Both the position numbers and the translations under genes were made by a program. DNA of 64,000 bases from Campylobacter peloridis LMG 23910. Its GTDB lineage: Bacteria > Campylobacterota > Campylobacteria > Campylobacterales > Campylobacteraceae. The notes beneath the pieces were generated by a model, which saw only the letters and a list, made by a program, of their open reading frames with translations, was not told where the DNA came from and ran no database searches. The stretch is from positions 124,001 to 188,000 of the forward strand of contig NZ_CP007766.1 of NCBI RefSeq assembly GCF_000816785.1. Reading direction: 5' to 3'. This document shows positions 26,954 through 36,255 of the stretch, piece by piece (position 1 is the first letter of the stretch; each line of letters opens with the position of its first letter).

Positions 26954-28789
26954 TAAATTACTATTTTTTAAAGCTTGATTTTGTATAGATAAAAAACTAA
27001 TAAAATTTTCCAACCAATTTTTGTTTGCTTTTAACCATTGCATATTCTTTATATTTTTGTCTTCTTCGTTTTTAATTGACATTGTAAAAATGATTGCTAA
27101 TTCACTTTCAAGATGAAAAAATAGAGGCTCAAATAATTCACTTTTTACAAAAGAATTTTTATAGACTCTGATTTTAAAAGAATCTATTTTTTTAATTAGT
27201 GATGTAATTTTTCTTTGTGTTTTTTCTTCTAATAAAATATTTGTTTGGAGTAGTAATTCTTCGCCTTTGTGAATATACTTTTGAAGTATTTTTAATTGTT
27301 TATCAATAGTCAAATTAATTTTTATAGCACTTTTTTGTAATTGCTTTTTGTTTTTATTTGGAAAATTAAAATAAGATTTATCTTTTTTTAGAAATTCATT
27401 ACAAATTTTGGAAAAACTAATCTCTAGTGCACCTTCTATTCTAGCACCACCTTCTGTGGCATTAAATGTTTTTATACCTAAAGGAGATGTTAAAGCTATA
27501 TCTTTTTCAAAACTTTCTTTAAAAATATTCCAAAATTTATTAGTTTCAACTTTACCATTACCACCATAAGCTGTCACAAACAATCCTTCTTTTCTATTTT
27601 TTTCAAAATTTTCACCATGTAAATACTCTTTAGGATGTGAATTTCCATCTTTACCATAAGCTAAATCTTGTCCTATTAAAATGATATTTTTATGTTCTAA
27701 TTTAACAGCTAAATCATAAGCCATATTAGCTACACTTAAACCACTTCCTAAATAACCATAATCATTCATATTTAAAGCTTTAGAAAATGGTAGCGGTCTA
27801 TGAACTAACATAAAAGATTTGTTGGTTTTTTTTAAAGTATCAATAACGCTTTTGTGTGCTACACTGGCTATAACAAATAGTATATCTTTATCAAATTCTT
27901 TATTGTTTTGTTCAAAACATTGATAAACTCTATTGTGTCTTTCTAGTGCTAACACATAATCAGGTTTTATATTATACTTGGCTAATATAGGATAAGCACT
28001 ATCAGCACATATAATACTAGCTTTATTAGCATATTCTTTTAATAAAGGTAATTGTTTAATCAAAGATGGACCAGTAGAAACTATAATAGCATTTTCATTT
28101 TTACCTTTTCTTTGTTTTAATAAATCTTTTAAACTAGGATTGACTAGTTGATCAGGTAGATTATGTAGAAGTTGGGTGATGCCTTCAAAGGAATCTAAGG
28201 GTGAATTTCCTTTGATATCTGTAATATATTTTATTGTTTTTATCATTAAAGTATTAATTTCTAAAATATTATTTTTATAGTATTTAAAATAATAATTAGC
28301 AAGTGAGTGTAAATTATAAAGTTTTAATAAAGTGTTAACTCCTTTTTGATTTAAAAAATATAAGAGTGCATTAAAATTTATTGTATAAAACAATATTATT
28401 TTTTCATTTTTTATTTCTTCACTTAAATCTAAATAATGAAATACTAAATATATAATTTCTAATTCTTCCTCAAAGATAATTATATGATTTCTTAAAGGGT
28501 TTGAAAGTAAAGCTTTGTATAAAATTCCATTACCTAACCCATAAAAAAATAAAATAGGATATCTTAAGTATTCTCCATTAAAAAGTTTTAAATTTTCATC
28601 TAATTCTTCTAAAGGATTTTTATAAATAAATTCTTTTCTTTTTTTATCAAAAATATTTATATCTATATTATCATTACTTCCTTGAAAAAGTTCAAATTGC
28701 TTACATTCTTTTAATTCTCTTAGTTTTAAAGCCAAAGGTTGATCTTTTTCAAATAATGCTTGAGTGTTTTTTAAAAAAAGTTCATTCAT
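26939..28789 (-). CDS. maf: Maf-family flagellin glycosylation protein (Maf-A)
   Basis: A 616-residue cytoplasmic protein of the motility accessory factor (Maf, DUF115/MptE-like) family, members of which transfer pseudaminic or legionaminic acid to flagellin. Core motifs: IIVSTGPSLIKQLPLL (about 235-250), CADSAYPILAKYNIKPDYVL (about 261-280), HRPLPFSKALN, ILIGQDLAYGKDGNSHPKEY and NATEGGARIEG. The first ~135 residues are nearly identical to Maf-B; the core belongs to the subclass with the GGNGKVETNK.WNIF segment; the C-terminal ~170 residues are helical and unlike the other copies. It is last in the operon, four bases after Maf-B, and its stop lies in the flaB terminator. Confidence 0.88.
   Translation of the reverse strand: MNELFLKNTQALFEKDQPLALKLRELKECKQFELFQGSNDNIDINIFDKKRKEFIYKNPLEELDENLKLFNGEYLRYPILFFYGLGNGILYKALLSNPLRNHIIIFEEELEIIYLVFHYLDLSEEIKNEKIILFYTINFNALLYFLNQKGVNTLLKLYNLHSLANYYFKYYKNNILEINTLMIKTIKYITDIKGNSPLDSFEGITQLLHNLPDQLVNPSLKDLLKQRKGKNENAIIVSTGPSLIKQLPLLKEYANKASIICADSAYPILAKYNIKPDYVLALERHNRVYQCFEQNNKEFDKDILFVIASVAHKSVIDTLKKTNKSFMLVHRPLPFSKALNMNDYGYLGSGLSVANMAYDLAVKLEHKNIILIGQDLAYGKDGNSHPKEYLHGENFEKNRKEGLFVTAYGGNGKVETNKFWNIFKESFEKDIALTSPLGIKTFNATEGGARIEGALEISFSKICNEFLKKDKSYFNFPNKNKKQLQKSAIKINLTIDKQLKILQKYIHKGEELLLQTNILLEEKTQRKITSLIKKIDSFKIRVYKNSFVKSELFEPLFFHLESELAIIFTMSIKNEEDKNIKNMQWLKANKNWLENFISFLSIQNQALKNSNLKALI
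28385..28789. repeat. maf N-terminal block I, copy in Maf-A
   Basis: The first ~405 coding bases of Maf-A match those of Maf-B (30240-30644) with only a handful of differences (three residues by eye). Similarity ends sharply after codon 135. Confidence 0.8.
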
Positions 28790-28793
28790 GGAT

Positions 28794-30644
28794 TTACCTT
28801 GCTAATTGAAAAAGTTCTATTGAGTTATCTTTTATAGTTGTATCAAATACATAAAAAAGATGTAAAAGTGTTTTAAATGTTTCTTCATATTCATTTAAGA
28901 GTTCTTTTAAAATTTCATTTTGCTCATTTTTGTTTTTTGGATTTTTACATAAAATTGCATTAACTCTTAATTCGTGATGATATAAAATGTGTGGATAAAG
29001 TTCATACGCTCCATTTGATTTTTTATAAAGTTGTTTTTTAAAACTATCAATTTGCTTTAAGAGTGATTTTGCTTTAAGAGTTTTATTTGCTGTGCTAATT
29101 TTTACTAGAATATTTTTTAGTTTTTTTATGTTGTTTTGATTGATAATGAGCATACTTTCTATATTTTTTTTAGATTTTTTTAGATTACTTCCTATTTTTG
29201 ATTGGGTTATTTTAAGAGGCTTTAAGTTTGATTTTTGAAAAATTAACAATTCCTCACAAATTTCTTTAAATGGTTTTTCTATAGCGCCTTCTATTCTAGC
29301 ACCACCTTCTGTGGCATTAAATGTTTTTATACCTTTTGTATTTTTGTATATCGCAATATCTTTTTCAAAAATTTCTTTAAAAATATTCCACCATTTATTA
29401 GTTTCGACTTTACCATTACCACCATAAGCTGTCACAAACAATCCTTCTTTTCTATCGTTTTCAAAGTTTGACTTGTAATGGTATTCTTTAGGATGTGAAT
29501 TTCCATCTTCACCATAAGCTAAATCTTGTCCTATTAAAATGATATTTTTATGTTCTAATTTAACAGCTAATTCATAAGCCATATTAGCTACACTCATTCC
29601 ACCACCTAAATAGCCATAATCATCCATATTTAAACTTTGAGCAAAAGGTAAGGGTCTGTGAACCAAAATAAAGTTTCTATTGTTTCTCTTTAAATATTCT
29701 ATAGTTTTTGGAAAGACTAAACTTACTAAAACAAATAATATATCTTTATCAAAATCACCAAAATCATTATTGAAAAATTCAGAAGTTTTTTCTACTCTTT
29801 CTAAAGATAACACATAATCAGGTTTTATATTATACTTGGCTAATATAGGATAAGCACTATCAGCACATATAATACTAGCTTTATTAGCATATTCTTTTAA
29901 TAAAGGTAATTGTTTAATCAAAGATGGACCAGTAGAAACTATAATAGCATTTTCATTTTTACCTTTTCTTTGTTTTAATAAATCTTTTAAACTAGGATTG
30001 GTAACAAGAGGGACTAAATTTCTAATGAGCTGAGTAATGCCTTGTAAAGAATCACTTGGTGCATTTCCATTTTTAGTATGGTTGCTTTTTATAGCTTTTA
30101 TAATAGTTTTATTTATAATTTCTATATCATAAAAATTATAAAAACTACTATGAATAAAAAGATTGTAAATCTTATAATAATTTTTTATTGTTGGATAATC
30201 CATTAGTGTATCAATTTGAGCAAATGTAGTTAAATGTATATAAAACAAAATCACTTTTTCATTTTTTATTTCTTCACTTAAATCTAAATAATGAAATACT
30301 AAATATATAATTTCTAATTCTTCCTCAAAGATAATTATATGATTTATTAAAGGGTTTGAAAGTAAAGCTTTGTATAAAATTCCATTACCTAACCCATAAA
30401 AAAATAAAATAGGATATCTTAAGTATTCTCCATTAAAAAGTTTTAAATTTTCATCTAATTCTTCTAAAGGATTTTTATAAATAAATTCTTTTCTTTTTTT
30501 ATCAAAAATATTTATATCTAAATTATCATTACTTCCTTGAAAAAGTTCAAATTGCTTACATTCTTTTAATTCTCTTAGTTTTAAAGCCAAAGGTTGATCT
30601 TTTTCAAATAATGCTTGAGTGTTTTTTAAAAAAAGTTCATTCAT
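28794..30644 (-). CDS. maf: Maf-family flagellin glycosylation protein (Maf-B)
   Basis: A 616-residue Maf protein. Its N-terminal 135 residues repeat Maf-A, a ~65-residue linker is unique, and the catalytic core (NPSLKDLLKQ through GNGKVETNK) is encoded by DNA indistinguishable by eye from Maf-D and Maf-F over 609 bases. The C-terminus (from about residue 440, ILLIFQKSN-like and onward) is unique, lysine-rich and helical. It starts at ATG with AAGGAT nine bases upstream and overlaps Maf-C by eight bases. Sugar donor and acceptor site cannot be told from sequence. Confidence 0.88.
   Translation of the reverse strand: MNELFLKNTQALFEKDQPLALKLRELKECKQFELFQGSNDNLDINIFDKKRKEFIYKNPLEELDENLKLFNGEYLRYPILFFYGLGNGILYKALLSNPLINHIIIFEEELEIIYLVFHYLDLSEEIKNEKVILFYIHLTTFAQIDTLMDYPTIKNYYKIYNLFIHSSFYNFYDIEIINKTIIKAIKSNHTKNGNAPSDSLQGITQLIRNLVPLVTNPSLKDLLKQRKGKNENAIIVSTGPSLIKQLPLLKEYANKASIICADSAYPILAKYNIKPDYVLSLERVEKTSEFFNNDFGDFDKDILFVLVSLVFPKTIEYLKRNNRNFILVHRPLPFAQSLNMDDYGYLGGGMSVANMAYELAVKLEHKNIILIGQDLAYGEDGNSHPKEYHYKSNFENDRKEGLFVTAYGGNGKVETNKWWNIFKEIFEKDIAIYKNTKGIKTFNATEGGARIEGAIEKPFKEICEELLIFQKSNLKPLKITQSKIGSNLKKSKKNIESMLIINQNNIKKLKNILVKISTANKTLKAKSLLKQIDSFKKQLYKKSNGAYELYPHILYHHELRVNAILCKNPKNKNEQNEILKELLNEYEETFKTLLHLFYVFDTTIKDNSIELFQLAR
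29393..30001. repeat. maf core block, copy in Maf-B
   Basis: This 609-base stretch equals 33085-33693 (Maf-D) and the matching part of Maf-F (36851-37459); I found no difference on reading. It encodes the GPSL motif through the GGNGKVETNK segment. Confidence 0.85.
30240..30644. repeat. maf N-terminal block I, copy in Maf-B
   Basis: Partner of 28385-28789, in register from the start codon. Confidence 0.8.
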
Positions 30645-32478
30645 AAAAATCCTTAGAAATCAAAGTTTGTATATCGGCTATAGTTTGATTTATTATAAAA
30701 TATTGTGTTTGGATGAGATTTGTTATTTCTTGAATATGCCTTTCATGATTAAGTATATAGCTAAGTTGGTTTATTTTTTCTTTTATTGCATTTCCTGTAT
30801 CAATACATTCAAGTTTGACAAAATTACATTCATTTGTATACATGTAACTTAATAAAATCGTAGAAAAATATTTGCTTGATAAAATCCCATCTTTATATAA
30901 TTTTATTTCATTTTTTAAATTTAAGATTTGATTAAAATCAATTAAATTTAAGCTTTCTTCTAGATTTAGATGACTTGGTAGATTGTTTATAATTAAAGAA
31001 ATGTTTTGAATTTTTAAAAAAAGTTCTTGAGAGTTATTTAAAATTTTTAAAGCTTTTTGATTGATTTTTTCAAAGTGTATTAATGCTTTTTTTAAATTTT
31101 GGTAAATATCTTTTTTGTTTGGAGATGAAAGTTTTTCAAAACTTTTAGTATATTCTTTGTTAATTATACTTTCACAAATTTCTTTAAATGGTTTTTCTAT
31201 GGTTCCTTCTATCCTTGCACCGCCTTCAGTAGCGTTATATGTAGTAATAAAATTTTTATTTTGAGTTATGTCGTATTCATATTTTTCTTTATAAAGCATC
31301 CATGCTGCATGAGTATAAATTTCGCTTTTTCCACCATAACCGAGTGTTTTTATATATTCATAGCGTGAAGAATCTAAATTTGTTCCATGTAAAAATTCAT
31401 TTGGATGAGAATTTCCATCTTTGCCAAAAGCAAGATCTTGTCCTATTAAAATGATATTTTCATATTCTAAAGAAACAGCAAAATTATATGCTAAATTTGC
31501 TACAGAATTAAAACTTAAATCACAATAACCATAATCATCAAATTGAAAGCTAGAAGCAAAAGAATTCATAGAAAATATAATCATATATGATCTGTTATTT
31601 TTTTCTAAATTTTGTATAGTTTGAGGATTTGTAGTATCTGATAAAATAAATAATATATTTTTGTCAAATTCTCCAAAATTATTATCAAAAAATTTCCAAG
31701 AACCGAGTTTTTTCTCTTTCCCATTAATCATATCCTTTTCTATGCAAAAAACATAATCAGGCTTAATACCATATTTATGTAAGATGGTGTAAGATCCATC
31801 GACACAAAAAACACTAACTTTATCTTGAATTTCTTTTAACAATGGAAGTTGTTTTATTAAGCTTGGTCCACTCGCTACAATAACGGCATTTTTTTCTTTA
31901 GCCTTATGTTTGTTTAAAAGTTCTTTTACACTAGGATGAGTTAAGGTTTTAGGAAGATTTTTGCAAAAATGTTTTATATAAACTTCACATTCTTGACTAG
32001 ATTGTAAGGCATTATAAATACTTTTTATGGCTTTTTGCATGCAATCTTGGATAGACTTTGAAAAAAGAGAATCTTTATAATTCAATATAGAAGTTATTTG
32101 ACTATAAAACATAAAGTTATTGTTTAAAAAAAGTTCTTTGGCTTTGTTAAAGTCAAAGTCATTTGCATCAAATAAGATTAACCTTTTCTCTTTTAGTGGA
32201 TTAGAAATATTATAAGTTTGTAAAATTTGATAAATAATATTTAAATCATCTTCAAAAACAACAAGGTATTTTAGATTTTTATTATCAAAGATATTTTGGA
32301 TATATTCCCCTAAACCATATATAAATAATATAGGATGATTTTTGTAATTTACATTTAGCAAATTTATGAAATAATTTTTTGAATTTATGAGAGATTGATT
32401 TTTGTGTTTTAATTTTGTAAGTTTTAACTTAAGACTTTTTTCTAGATAATATAAATTATTTTCAAAGAAATTCATCAT
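30637..32478 (-). CDS. maf: Maf-family flagellin glycosylation protein (Maf-C), divergent subclass
   Basis: A 613-residue Maf protein and the most divergent copy at its N-terminus (MMNFFENNLYYLEKSLK). Its core has VASGPSLIKQLPLLKEIQDK, CVDGSYTILHKYGIKPDYVF, ILIGQDLAFGKDGNSHPNEF, a YGGKSEIYTHAAW segment and NATEGGARIEG. VASGPSL, DGSY and YTH.AW are shared only with Maf-E, so the two form a second core subclass, possibly with a different donor or acceptor. The start is one of two adjacent ATGs; the second (32475) is better spaced from its weak site AAAAGAG. It overlaps Maf-D by 17 bases. Confidence 0.87.
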   Translation of the reverse strand: MMNFFENNLYYLEKSLKLKLTKLKHKNQSLINSKNYFINLLNVNYKNHPILFIYGLGEYIQNIFDNKNLKYLVVFEDDLNIIYQILQTYNISNPLKEKRLILFDANDFDFNKAKELFLNNNFMFYSQITSILNYKDSLFSKSIQDCMQKAIKSIYNALQSSQECEVYIKHFCKNLPKTLTHPSVKELLNKHKAKEKNAVIVASGPSLIKQLPLLKEIQDKVSVFCVDGSYTILHKYGIKPDYVFCIEKDMINGKEKKLGSWKFFDNNFGEFDKNILFILSDTTNPQTIQNLEKNNRSYMIIFSMNSFASSFQFDDYGYCDLSFNSVANLAYNFAVSLEYENIILIGQDLAFGKDGNSHPNEFLHGTNLDSSRYEYIKTLGYGGKSEIYTHAAWMLYKEKYEYDITQNKNFITTYNATEGGARIEGTIEKPFKEICESIINKEYTKSFEKLSSPNKKDIYQNLKKALIHFEKINQKALKILNNSQELFLKIQNISLIINNLPSHLNLEESLNLIDFNQILNLKNEIKLYKDGILSSKYFSTILLSYMYTNECNFVKLECIDTGNAIKEKINQLSYILNHERHIQEITNLIQTQYFIINQTIADIQTLISKDFYE

Positions 32479-34342
32479 AACTCTTTTCTAGGTTTTCTGA
32501 TAGAATTTTAAGATATTGTAGAAGTATCTCAATCCAAGAATCATGTGCTAATAACCAATTTATCATACGATTTTTCTTATCATTTTGCGTAAGAGCGCTA
32601 GTGAGTGTAATTTTGGCTAGTTTTAGTTCAATATTTTTTAATGCAGGATTTAAAACTTCTCCAAGTTCAACTATACTTTCTGTTTTGTTTTTAATTTCAT
32701 GAAGTTTTTCATTGATCTCCAAAATAGTTTTAAAATTCAAATCTTGTAAATTATTAGTTTGCTGAATATTTTGCAATATCATTTTAAATTCAATTTCAAA
32801 ATTCTGTGTTAAATCTAAGAGTTGATTAATTTTAGATTTTTTATGGGTAATTTGCTTTTTTAAATTTTCCCATTTTTCTTCCAAATTTTGTTTTTTATGG
32901 TATTTTTTTACCATTTGAGTTTGTTTTTTATCTTCTTTTAACAATTCCTCGCAAATTTCTTTAAATGGTTTTTCTATAGCGCCTTCTATTCTAGCGCCAC
33001 CTTCTGTGGCATTAAATGTTTTTATACCTAAAGGAGATGTTAAAGCTATATCTTTTTCAAAACTTTCTTTAAAAATATTCCAAAATTTATTAGTTTCGAC
33101 TTTACCATTACCACCATAAGCTGTCACAAACAATCCTTCTTTTCTATCGTTTTCAAAGTTTGACTTGTAATGGTATTCTTTAGGATGTGAATTTCCATCT
33201 TCACCATAAGCTAAATCTTGTCCTATTAAAATGATATTTTTATGTTCTAATTTAACAGCTAATTCATAAGCCATATTAGCTACACTCATTCCACCACCTA
33301 AATAGCCATAATCATCCATATTTAAACTTTGAGCAAAAGGTAAGGGTCTGTGAACCAAAATAAAGTTTCTATTGTTTCTCTTTAAATATTCTATAGTTTT
33401 TGGAAAGACTAAACTTACTAAAACAAATAATATATCTTTATCAAAATCACCAAAATCATTATTGAAAAATTCAGAAGTTTTTTCTACTCTTTCTAAAGAT
33501 AACACATAATCAGGTTTTATATTATACTTGGCTAATATAGGATAAGCACTATCAGCACATATAATACTAGCTTTATTAGCATATTCTTTTAATAAAGGTA
33601 ATTGTTTAATCAAAGATGGACCAGTAGAAACTATAATAGCATTTTCATTTTTACCTTTTCTTTGTTTTAATAAATCTTTTAAACTAGGATTGGATAGTTG
33701 ATCAGGTAGATTATGTAGAAGTTGGGTGATGCCTTGTAAAGAATCTGTTGGATCATTGCCTAATTCTGTAATGAGGATAATACAAAGTTTTTTTAAATCA
33801 TTTTCTAGTTTTTCTGATCTTGTGGTATTTTCATAGTAAAGACAATGTCTTAGTAATATTGTATTTTGTAAATAATTTCTTACCTGCAATTCTTTTCCTA
33901 AAAAAATACTTAAATGATTCTTATCGAATTCATCCATCACATAAAGTCTTTTATTTTTGAGTTCTTCGCTAAAATCTATTAGATGAAAAACTATGTAAAG
34001 TACTTCAATATTTGGTTCAAAAACTACTATACTCTTGTGATTTTCATTTTTTAATAAAGCTTTATATAATAAACCATTACCTAAACCATAAAAAAATAAC
34101 ACAGGATATCTTTCGTATTTAGAATAAATTTCACTATATTTATCATCAAAGAATTTTTCAGGATTATCATATAAACTTTGCTTTAGTTCATGATCATATA
34201 TATTGATATCAAAAGTACTTTTTCCTGCAAATACTTCAAAACGTTCATTTGTTTTTACATCTTCTATCTTATCTGCTAATATAGCATTATATTCTTCTAA
34301 TGCTCCTAGGTTTTTATTAAAATTTGCTTCGTAGGTGTTCAT
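32462..34342 (-). CDS. maf: Maf-family flagellin glycosylation protein (Maf-D)
   Basis: A 626-residue Maf protein. Residues 1-135 (MNTYEANFNKNL...) are the same as in Maf-E; the core is the same as in Maf-B and Maf-F; residues after about 445 are unique and strongly helical (EEKWENLKKQITHKKSK). The gene is thus a three-part mosaic of its neighbours. It starts with ATGA overlapping the end of Maf-E and is read from the pseI-maf operon. Confidence 0.88.
   Translation of the reverse strand: MNTYEANFNKNLGALEEYNAILADKIEDVKTNERFEVFAGKSTFDINIYDHELKQSLYDNPEKFFDDKYSEIYSKYERYPVLFFYGLGNGLLYKALLKNENHKSIVVFEPNIEVLYIVFHLIDFSEELKNKRLYVMDEFDKNHLSIFLGKELQVRNYLQNTILLRHCLYYENTTRSEKLENDLKKLCIILITELGNDPTDSLQGITQLLHNLPDQLSNPSLKDLLKQRKGKNENAIIVSTGPSLIKQLPLLKEYANKASIICADSAYPILAKYNIKPDYVLSLERVEKTSEFFNNDFGDFDKDILFVLVSLVFPKTIEYLKRNNRNFILVHRPLPFAQSLNMDDYGYLGGGMSVANMAYELAVKLEHKNIILIGQDLAYGEDGNSHPKEYHYKSNFENDRKEGLFVTAYGGNGKVETNKFWNIFKESFEKDIALTSPLGIKTFNATEGGARIEGAIEKPFKEICEELLKEDKKQTQMVKKYHKKQNLEEKWENLKKQITHKKSKINQLLDLTQNFEIEFKMILQNIQQTNNLQDLNFKTILEINEKLHEIKNKTESIVELGEVLNPALKNIELKLAKITLTSALTQNDKKNRMINWLLAHDSWIEILLQYLKILSENLEKSYDEFL
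32927..33736. repeat. maf core block, extended copy in Maf-D
   Basis: About 810 bases match Maf-F (36693-37502) at an offset of 3766 with one base difference seen near the right end; the inner 609 bases also match Maf-B. It runs from the GEARIEG-type motif at the C-terminal side of the core to the LLHNLPDQL segment. Confidence 0.85.
33936..34342. repeat. maf N-terminal block II, copy in Maf-D
   Basis: The first ~407 bases of the gene match 35849-36255 (Maf-E) with a single difference noticed. It ends sharply after the KNKRLYV codons. Confidence 0.85.
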
Positions 34343-36255
34343 TGATTTTCTTCTATAAATTTTTTTAATAATATTATGGATTTTTCCATGATTTGTGTTT
34401 GTTTTTCTAAGGTATCAATAACTATTTTTAGCCATTCTTCATGTTTAATAAGCCATATAATCATACGAATTTTTTTATCATCTTGAGTATGAGCGCTCAT
34501 AAGAGAAATTTTAGCTAATTCAAGCTCAGTTTTTGTTAAAGCTACAATAAGTAAATCTGTAAAAATTTCCATTTGTTTATCTTCTAAAAATTCTTTAACT
34601 TTATGAATTTCATCATTGGTTTTTAAAACTTTAACAAAATCTATAGTATTCAAATCTATATGATATTTAGTTTGTTCAATAACCTTTAAAATAGGTTTTA
34701 ATAATTTTTGACACTGATAAATTTTGCTTTTTGCAAATTTGATAAGAGTTAGAATGTTGTTGTAACTTTCTTTAGCTAGTATAACTTGTTCATTTTTTTG
34801 TAAACATTGCAAAGGTGAAAAAAGTATTTTATCTTTTATTAAAATCTCTTCGCAAATTTCTTTAAATGGTTTTTCTATGGCACCTTCTATTCTAGCACCA
34901 CCTTCTGTGGCATTATAAGTTTTTATGCCTTTTTTTGAAGCACTTTTAATATCTAGTTCGTAATTTTGTATATAGCTTTTCCAGGCTATATGGGTGTAAA
35001 CTTCACCTTCTCCCCCATATGCTAATGTTTTTATATGTTCATATCTATGAGTATCTAATGTTGAATCAAATAAAAAATCCATAGGATGTGAATTTCCATT
35101 TTCATCATAAGCTAAATCTTGTCCTATTAAAATGATATTTTTATAATTTAATTGTATAGCCAAGTTATAACCCATTGATGCTACATTTAAACCACTTAAA
35201 CAGCCAAAATTATCCAATAAATACTTGTGCGTAAATTTATTTGAATTTTTCAAAACTAGTAGATAGTTTCTATTATATTTTTCTAAATATTTAATGGTAT
35301 TTAAGTGGGCAGAAGCTGTTATAATAAAGGTAATATCTTTATCAAAATCACCAAAATCATTATTAAAAAATTCACTAGATAAATCATTTTGCTCTAAACA
35401 CATGACATAATCTGGTTTAATGTTATATTTAGCTAAGATGGGATAACTTCCATCAGCACATATAATGTTAGCTTTGTTAGCATATTTTTTGAGCAATGGA
35501 AGTTGTTTTATCAAACTTGGTCCACTTGCTACAATAATAGCATTATCATTTTTATCTATTCTTTGCTGTATTAATGTTTTAAATGGTGGTTTTTGTAATA
35601 TTATTGGCATATTATTTATGGATTGTTGAATATTTTCTAATGAATATATCAATCCTGTATGTCCTTGAGCATTAAAAACATATATTATTTTTTCATTAAG
35701 TTTTTTTTCTAGTTTTTCCATATATATTTTATGTTGATCATAATAGGAATTTAAAGATAAAATCTTACTATTATAAAGGTAATTTCTAACAAAAAGTTCT
35801 CCCATTAGAAAATTTATAATATCATCCATATCAAAATTATCTGTATAAATCACATAAAGTCTTTTATTTTTGAGTTCTTCGCTAAAATCTATTAGATGAA
35901 AAACTATGTAAAGTACTTCAATATTTGGTTCAAAAACTACTATACTCTTGTGGTTTTCATTTTTTAATAAAGCTTTATATAATAAACCATTACCTAAACC
36001 ATAAAAAAATAACACAGGATATCTTTCGTATTTAGAATAAATTTCACTATATTTATCATCAAAGAATTTTTCAGGATTATCATATAAACTTTGCTTTAGT
36101 TCATGATCATATATATTGATATCAAAAGTACTTTTTCCTGCAAATACTTCAAAACGTTCATTTGTTTTTACATCTTCTATCTTATCTGCTAATATAGCAT
36201 TATATTCTTCTAATGCTCCTAGGTTTTTATTAAAATTTGCTTCGTAGGTGTTCAT
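34339..36255 (-). CDS. maf: Maf-family flagellin glycosylation protein (Maf-E), second core subclass
   Basis: A 638-residue Maf protein when started at ATG 36255 (MNTYEANFNKNL). A longer frame from 36318 is rejected because its first 21 codons lie within the preceding gene, and ATG 36255 forms the same ATGA overlap used elsewhere in the array. The N-terminal ~135 residues match Maf-D. The core is of the Maf-C subclass: VASGPSLIKQLPLLKKYANK, CADGSYPILAKYNIKPDYVM, RYEHIKTLAYGGEGEVYTHIAW and NATEGGARIEG. The C-terminus is unique. The combination of a block shared with one subclass and a core from the other shows domain shuffling. Confidence 0.88.
   Translation of the reverse strand: MNTYEANFNKNLGALEEYNAILADKIEDVKTNERFEVFAGKSTFDINIYDHELKQSLYDNPEKFFDDKYSEIYSKYERYPVLFFYGLGNGLLYKALLKNENHKSIVVFEPNIEVLYIVFHLIDFSEELKNKRLYVIYTDNFDMDDIINFLMGELFVRNYLYNSKILSLNSYYDQHKIYMEKLEKKLNEKIIYVFNAQGHTGLIYSLENIQQSINNMPIILQKPPFKTLIQQRIDKNDNAIIVASGPSLIKQLPLLKKYANKANIICADGSYPILAKYNIKPDYVMCLEQNDLSSEFFNNDFGDFDKDITFIITASAHLNTIKYLEKYNRNYLLVLKNSNKFTHKYLLDNFGCLSGLNVASMGYNLAIQLNYKNIILIGQDLAYDENGNSHPMDFLFDSTLDTHRYEHIKTLAYGGEGEVYTHIAWKSYIQNYELDIKSASKKGIKTYNATEGGARIEGAIEKPFKEICEEILIKDKILFSPLQCLQKNEQVILAKESYNNILTLIKFAKSKIYQCQKLLKPILKVIEQTKYHIDLNTIDFVKVLKTNDEIHKVKEFLEDKQMEIFTDLLIVALTKTELELAKISLMSAHTQDDKKIRMIIWLIKHEEWLKIVIDTLEKQTQIMEKSIILLKKFIEENQ
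35849..36255. repeat. maf N-terminal block II, copy in Maf-E
   Basis: Partner of 33936-34342 at an offset of 1913 bases, in register with the start codon. Confidence 0.85.
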
